Of a stretch of DNA of 9,425 nt, positions 6,631 through 9,425 are shown one piece after another. Every line of letters begins with the position of its first letter. Within the stretch, counting starts at the first letter, position 1. The DNA comes from an uncultured Peptoniphilus sp. (lineage in GTDB: Bacteria > Bacillota > Clostridia > Tissierellales > Peptoniphilaceae). Under the pieces are notes generated by a model that was not told the origin of the DNA, ran no database searches, and worked only from the letters and a program-made list of their open reading frames with translations. The DNA is taken from the NCBI GenBank assembly GCA_902488455.1, contig CABTWG010000049.1, forward strand, positions 1 to 9,425, in the 5' to 3' direction. The position numbers and the translations under genes are program-made.

Positions 6631-7239
6631 ATGAAAGGAAAATTTATTACATTTGAAGGTCCAGATGGTTGTGGCAAGACCACCATCGTGGAAATGATTT
6701 ATAAAAAATTAGAAGATCTTGGCTACAAAGTCATTAAGACTAGGGAACCTGGAGGCACAGACATCTCAGAAAAGATTAGAGATGTGATCTTGGATGTAAA
6801 TAACGACGAGATGAGCCCAAGGTGTGAAGCACTTCTTTACGCTGCATCACGCGCCCAACATACAGAAGAGAAGATAATTCCGTACTTGAATAAAGGATAT
6901 ATAGTACTTTGCGAAAGATATATTTTGTCTTCTTATGCTTATCAAGGCTATGGTAGAGGGCTCTTAGAAGGAGTTGTAGCGATAAATGACTTTGCGACTT
7001 CTGGTTTAAGACCTGATCTTACTATACTTTTGATGGGAGATTACAGAGTCGGCCTCGAAAGAAAGAATGAAATGGGCGCCGATAGACTTGAGCTTGAGTC
7101 AACAGATTTTCACAAAAAAGTCTACAAGGGCTATGAAGAGATTGCGAAATATGAAGACGTAACTGTCATCGATGCAAACTCAGAATTAGAAACTGTATTC
7201 AATAATACATTAGAGAAGATATTGGAGATGATTGAATGA
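6631..7239 (+). CDS. tmk: Thymidylate kinase
   Basis: 202 aa, the usual bacterial length. Phosphorylates dTMP to dTDP with ATP, an essential step in dTTP supply. Visible: P-loop GPDGCGKTT (10-18), TREPGGTDISEKIRD (37-51), the region that contacts dTMP, ERYILSSYAYQGYGRG (95-110), and the lid segment ERKNEMGADRLELE (143-156). The usual DR(Y/F) motif reads ERY at 95-97, a conservative Asp-to-Glu change in a residue near the active site. MKGKFITFEG is the normal family N-terminus, so the start at 6631 is secure although no ribosome site precedes it. First gene of the tmk-darA-darA-holB-ricT operon; its TGA overlaps the next ATG (ATGA). Confidence 0.97.
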   Translation: MKGKFITFEGPDGCGKTTIVEMIYKKLEDLGYKVIKTREPGGTDISEKIRDVILDVNNDEMSPRCEALLYAASRAQHTEEKIIPYLNKGYIVLCERYILSSYAYQGYGRGLLEGVVAINDFATSGLRPDLTILLMGDYRVGLERKNEMGADRLELESTDFHKKVYKGYEEIAKYEDVTVIDANSELETVFNNTLEKILEMIE

Positions 7240-7562
7240 AACTTGTTCTAGCAATTGTACAAGATGCGGACAGTGACGATCTTATAGACGAGATAACCAA
7301 GGAAGGTTACAGAGTTACAAAAGTTATTTCAACTGGAGGTTTTTTAAAATCTGGTAACTCTACCATTATGATTGGGACTGACGACGAAAAAGTGGATAGA
7401 CTTATAGAACTCATTTCTCAAAACTGCAAAGTTAGAGAGATTATAAAGTCCATCCAACCTATGAATATGCCAGGCACAAGCATTGCCACCCTACCTATTA
7501 AGGTAAAGGTCGGCGGAGCAACTATATTTGTGCTAGATGTTGTAGATTTTAAAAGGTTTTAG
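7236..7562 (+). CDS. darA: PII-like cyclic di-AMP receptor DarA/PstA (full-length copy)
   Basis: 108 aa, within a residue or two of S. aureus PstA and B. subtilis DarA. A trimeric PII-like fold that binds c-di-AMP between subunits; its downstream target in the cell is not firmly known. Visible: MKLVLAIVQDADSDDLID at the N-terminus, YRVTKVISTGGFLKSGNST (25-43), which holds the nucleotide-binding core including R26, T28, GGFL and N41, a long loop of about 70-90 (IQPMNMPGTS), and the last strand VGGATIFVLDV (92-102). Starts in the tmk stop (ATGA) with GGAG at 7224-7227, eight bases from the ATG. In Bacillus darA also follows tmk, so this copy is the likely orthologue. Confidence 0.93.
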   Translation: MKLVLAIVQDADSDDLIDEITKEGYRVTKVISTGGFLKSGNSTIMIGTDDEKVDRLIELISQNCKVREIIKSIQPMNMPGTSIATLPIKVKVGGATIFVLDVVDFKRF

Positions 7563-7570
7563 GTGATAGT

Positions 7571-7855
7571 ATGAAGATGATAATTGCGATTGTGCAAAAT
7601 AAGTTCGTAGATGAACTAATAGATAAATTTTACGAAGAAAACATATCAGTGACAAAGGTAAGCTCCAGTGGAGGATTTTTCAAAGCTGGAAACACAACAC
7701 TTCTTATCGGTTCCAAAGAAGAAGAGTTAGACCATGTCTATGGTATTTTCAAAGAAGTTACTCAAACAGAAGAAATAAAAGACGAAAGAGGACATTTTGA
7801 AATATCAGGAGCTACACTATTTGTACTTGATGTGGAAAAATCTCTAAGAATTTAA
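7571..7855 (+). CDS. Second, shortened DarA-like protein (tandem paralogue)
   Basis: 94 aa and clearly homologous to the preceding gene: MKMIIAIVQNKFVDELID, VTKVSSSGGFFKAGNTTLLIG (27-47) and ISGATLFVLDV (78-88) align without gaps up to about residue 70. A single deletion of about 14 residues then removes most of the long loop before the last strand, and the tail differs. Binding-core changes against the first copy include R26 to S, and F instead of L after GGF. It keeps T28, the GGF motif and N41, so ligand binding may persist with altered specificity or signalling, or it may form mixed trimers with the first copy. AGGTGA at 7561-7566 overlaps the darA stop and lies four bases before the ATG. 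The stop shares one base with the holB start (TAATG). It stands where Bacillus has yaaR. Confidence 0.87.
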   Translation: MKMIIAIVQNKFVDELIDKFYEENISVTKVSSSGGFFKAGNTTLLIGSKEEELDHVYGIFKEVTQTEEIKDERGHFEISGATLFVLDVEKSLRI

Positions 7856-8796
7856 TGTTTAAATCACATCTAAAATTATGCGATGAACTCTCTAGTGAGA
7901 AAGTATCCCACGCCTATATCTTCTCTGGAGAAAGTGGCGTCGGCAAGTTCACATTGGCTAAGAGTTTTGCAAGAATGATTTTAAATGAAGAGAAGACTAT
8001 GCGCATAGAAGCCATAGATGAATATGAAAACCCGGATCTAATTATCCTAGATGGCAAGCTTTCAAAATCACAAATTGACGATATGATTTTAGAATCACTG
8101 AGCCTTCCATTCGAAGCGAAGAATAAAATCTATATCATAAACCATTTTGAAAATATGTCTGTTGAAGGTCAAAATGCAATTCTAAAGACATTGGAAGAGC
8201 CACCGGAGCATCTAGTAATAATACTTGTTACGAGCAATATTTCAAAGCTGCTTCCTACCATAATCTCAAGATCTAGGGTTCTTTCTATAAATTCCGTTAG
8301 AGCATCTGATCTTAGAAGCTTCGTTGAATCAAAGGGATTTAAATCACAAGCGGAGCTAATTTCAAATATTTCCAACGGATCCATTAAAGAAGTCACAAAC
8401 TATTTAGAAAATCCCGAACTTCTAAATAAGAGAAGAGACATTATAAATAGTACAATTAATGTTCTAAGAGGCGGAGTTAGCCAAGGAATGAAGGCTTATC
8501 CATTCTTCGAAGAAGAAAGAGAAGAGATTTCATTTGTGCTTCAAGTCTTGGAACTTTTAATGCGGGACATACTCATATATTCAAGGACGAATGAAGAAAA
8601 ATTTATTTTAAATATTGATTATAAATACGAAATTGTAAGTTTAAACATGGATTCAAAAGCTGCTTTAAAGGCTCTATACACGGTGTTAGACGCAAGAGAA
8701 AGCCTAGAGCAAAATGTGAATTTTAGAATTGTTATAGAGTCCATGCTTATAAAGTTGGGGGAACTTAATGATAAAGGTATCAGGAGTTCGTTTTAA
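7855..8796 (+). CDS. holB: DNA polymerase III delta prime subunit (clamp loader)
   Basis: 313 aa. Clamp-loader AAA+ subunit acting with HolA and DnaX to load the beta clamp. Visible: SHAYIFSGESGVGKFTLAKS (18-37) with a Walker A-like loop GESGVGKFT, IYIINHFENMS (92-102) in the Walker B position, the highly conserved GQNAILKTLEEPPE (105-118), and IISRSRVLSI (136-145), where the usual SRC sensor motif reads SRS. The zinc-binding insert of many HolB proteins (four cysteines between Walker A and the HPD segment) is absent; the whole protein has a single Cys (C9). NPD (59-61) corresponds to the family's HPD. The start overlaps the preceding stop (TAATG) with little ribosome site, implying coupled translation. 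Its last 29 bases overlap the next gene. Confidence 0.94.
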   Translation: MFKSHLKLCDELSSEKVSHAYIFSGESGVGKFTLAKSFARMILNEEKTMRIEAIDEYENPDLIILDGKLSKSQIDDMILESLSLPFEAKNKIYIINHFENMSVEGQNAILKTLEEPPEHLVIILVTSNISKLLPTIISRSRVLSINSVRASDLRSFVESKGFKSQAELISNISNGSIKEVTNYLENPELLNKRRDIINSTINVLRGGVSQGMKAYPFFEEEREEISFVLQVLELLMRDILIYSRTNEEKFILNIDYKYEIVSLNMDSKAALKALYTVLDARESLEQNVNFRIVIESMLIKLGELNDKGIRSSF

Positions 8797-9425
8797 GAAA
8801 AACGGTAAGATATATTATTTTGACCCAAGGGATGTAGATCCTAAGGTCAATCAAAATGTAATTGTGGAGACTGCCAGAGGAGTAGAATTCGGAACGGTAG
8901 TCATAAATAAAGAAGTAGAAGAAAGTGAGTTGGTATCTGAACTTAAGCCTATCTTTAGAGTGGCGACGAAGGAAGATGAAAATATCCAACGTGAAAATAG
9001 AAATAGTGCAAGAGAAGCTCTTTTAGTCTGTCAAGACAAAAGCATTGAGCATGGCCTAGACATGAATGTTTTGGGATGCGAATATACTTTTGACAGAGGC
9101 AAGCTTCTGTTTTATTTTACTGCAGAAGGAAGAGTCGACTTTAGAGAATTGGTTAGAGAACTGGCATCTATCTTTAGAACTAGAATCGAACTTAGACAAA
9201 TAGGAGTAAGGGACGAAGCCAAGATGGTTGGTGCCTTGGGATGTTGTGGAAGACCTTGTTGTTGCAGCACATTTCTTTCAGAATTTTCACCAGTTTCTAT
9301 AAAGATGGCAAAGGACCAAGAACTTTCACTAAATCCAGTTAAAATATCTGGGGTTTGTGGAAGGCTCATGTGCTGTTTAAAGTATGAACAAGACGGCTAC
9401 GAATGTATCAAGAGAAGAATGCCAA
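8768..9425 (+). CDS. ricT: RicT/YaaT PSP1-domain protein (3' end outside window)
   Basis: 219 codons are visible before the window ends, with no stop. The frame starts MIKVSGVRFKKNGKIYYFDP. The PSP1 signature follows: RVDFRELVRELASIFRTRIE (122-141), LRQIGVRDEAKMVGALG (142-158), CCGRPCCCSTFLSEF (159-173), PVSIKMAKDQELSLNPVKIS (175-194) and GVCGRLMCCLKYE (195-207). Family knowledge: in B. subtilis RicT with RicA and RicF forms an Fe-S complex that stimulates RNase Y mRNA maturation and affects competence, sporulation and biofilm; the clustered cysteines (159, 160, 164-166, 197, 202, 203) fit cluster ligands. The ATG has GGGGG at 8757-8761, six bases away, and the gene overlaps holB by 29 nt. 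tmk-darA-holB-yaaT order matches Bacillus. Only the C-terminal tail is missing. Confidence 0.94.
   Translation, partial: MIKVSGVRFKKNGKIYYFDPRDVDPKVNQNVIVETARGVEFGTVVINKEVEESELVSELKPIFRVATKEDENIQRENRNSAREALLVCQDKSIEHGLDMNVLGCEYTFDRGKLLFYFTAEGRVDFRELVRELASIFRTRIELRQIGVRDEAKMVGALGCCGRPCCCSTFLSEFSPVSIKMAKDQELSLNPVKISGVCGRLMCCLKYEQDGYECIKRRMP

Noticed and set aside
7236..7855. The shortened second darA as a frameshifted or decaying copy of the first
   Set aside because: It has its own ribosome site, an intact frame, the conserved core, and a clean single deletion with overlap to holB, which fits a functional paralogue.
8780..8989. A 69-aa minus-strand open frame rich in Phe, Tyr and Ile
   Set aside because: Antisense to the holB/ricT junction and the ricT N-terminus; no start signal or recognisable motif.
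9112..9369. An 85-aa minus-strand open frame
   Set aside because: It lies antisense to the highly conserved PSP1 core of ricT, whose plus-strand reading is unmistakable.
1..9425. Mobile elements, CRISPR arrays, toxin-antitoxin or phage-defence genes
   Set aside because: I found no transposase, direct-repeat array, terminal inverted repeat or small gene pair; nearly all bases belong to recognisable chromosomal genes.

Overview
The window is AT-rich, densely packed bacterial chromosome with Shine-Dalgarno sites and stop/start overlaps typical of a low-GC Firmicute. Gene content and order (comEC-holA; tmk-darA-darA-holB-ricT; an F420-ligase-like protein in a lineage not expected to make F420) suggest an anaerobe such as a Gram-positive anaerobic coccus (Peptoniphilaceae/Tissierellia). 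That placement is inferred from protein character and gene order, not from a marker gene. The first bases are not genomic: positions 3-23 are an exact sequencing-adapter sequence, so position 1 is an assembly edge.

Layout. (1) Bases 1-1981, minus strand: a two-gene operon in which a degenerate alanyl-tRNA-editing (AlaX-L-like) protein is followed after 1 nt by the small flavin subunit of an NfnAB-type ferredoxin:NADP oxidoreductase, cut off by the assembly edge. (2) A 144-bp divergent promoter region. (3) Bases 2126-5151, plus strand: comEC (DNA-uptake channel) overlapping holA (clamp-loader delta), closed by a hairpin that can terminate transcription from both sides. (4) Bases 5195-6373, minus strand, convergent: a CofE-like (F420 gamma-glutamyl ligase family) protein. 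(5) A 257-bp divergent intergenic region. (6) Bases 6631-9425, plus strand: tmk, two tandem PII-like c-di-AMP receptor genes (darA and a shortened paralogue), holB (clamp-loader delta prime) and the 5' part of ricT/yaaT, which runs off the window.

Genes in block 6 are overlapping or nearly so (ATGA, 8-nt gap, TAATG, 29-nt overlap) and probably form one transcript joining dTTP supply, c-di-AMP sensing, the clamp loader and the RicT RNA-processing factor. The order matches the Bacillus tmk-darA-yaaR-holB-yaaT cluster, with a second darA where yaaR would be.

Most of the window is conserved housekeeping. The points that merit a second look are the AlaX-like protein, which has lost all four zinc-site residues and gained a long acidic linker; the tandem darA pair in which one copy has lost the long loop; an apparently leaderless tmk; the orphan CofE-like gene with a palindrome in its promoter; a cysteine-poor HolB lacking the zinc module; and the adapter-derived edge. 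I saw no rRNA, tRNA, CRISPR array, insertion sequence or phage gene.
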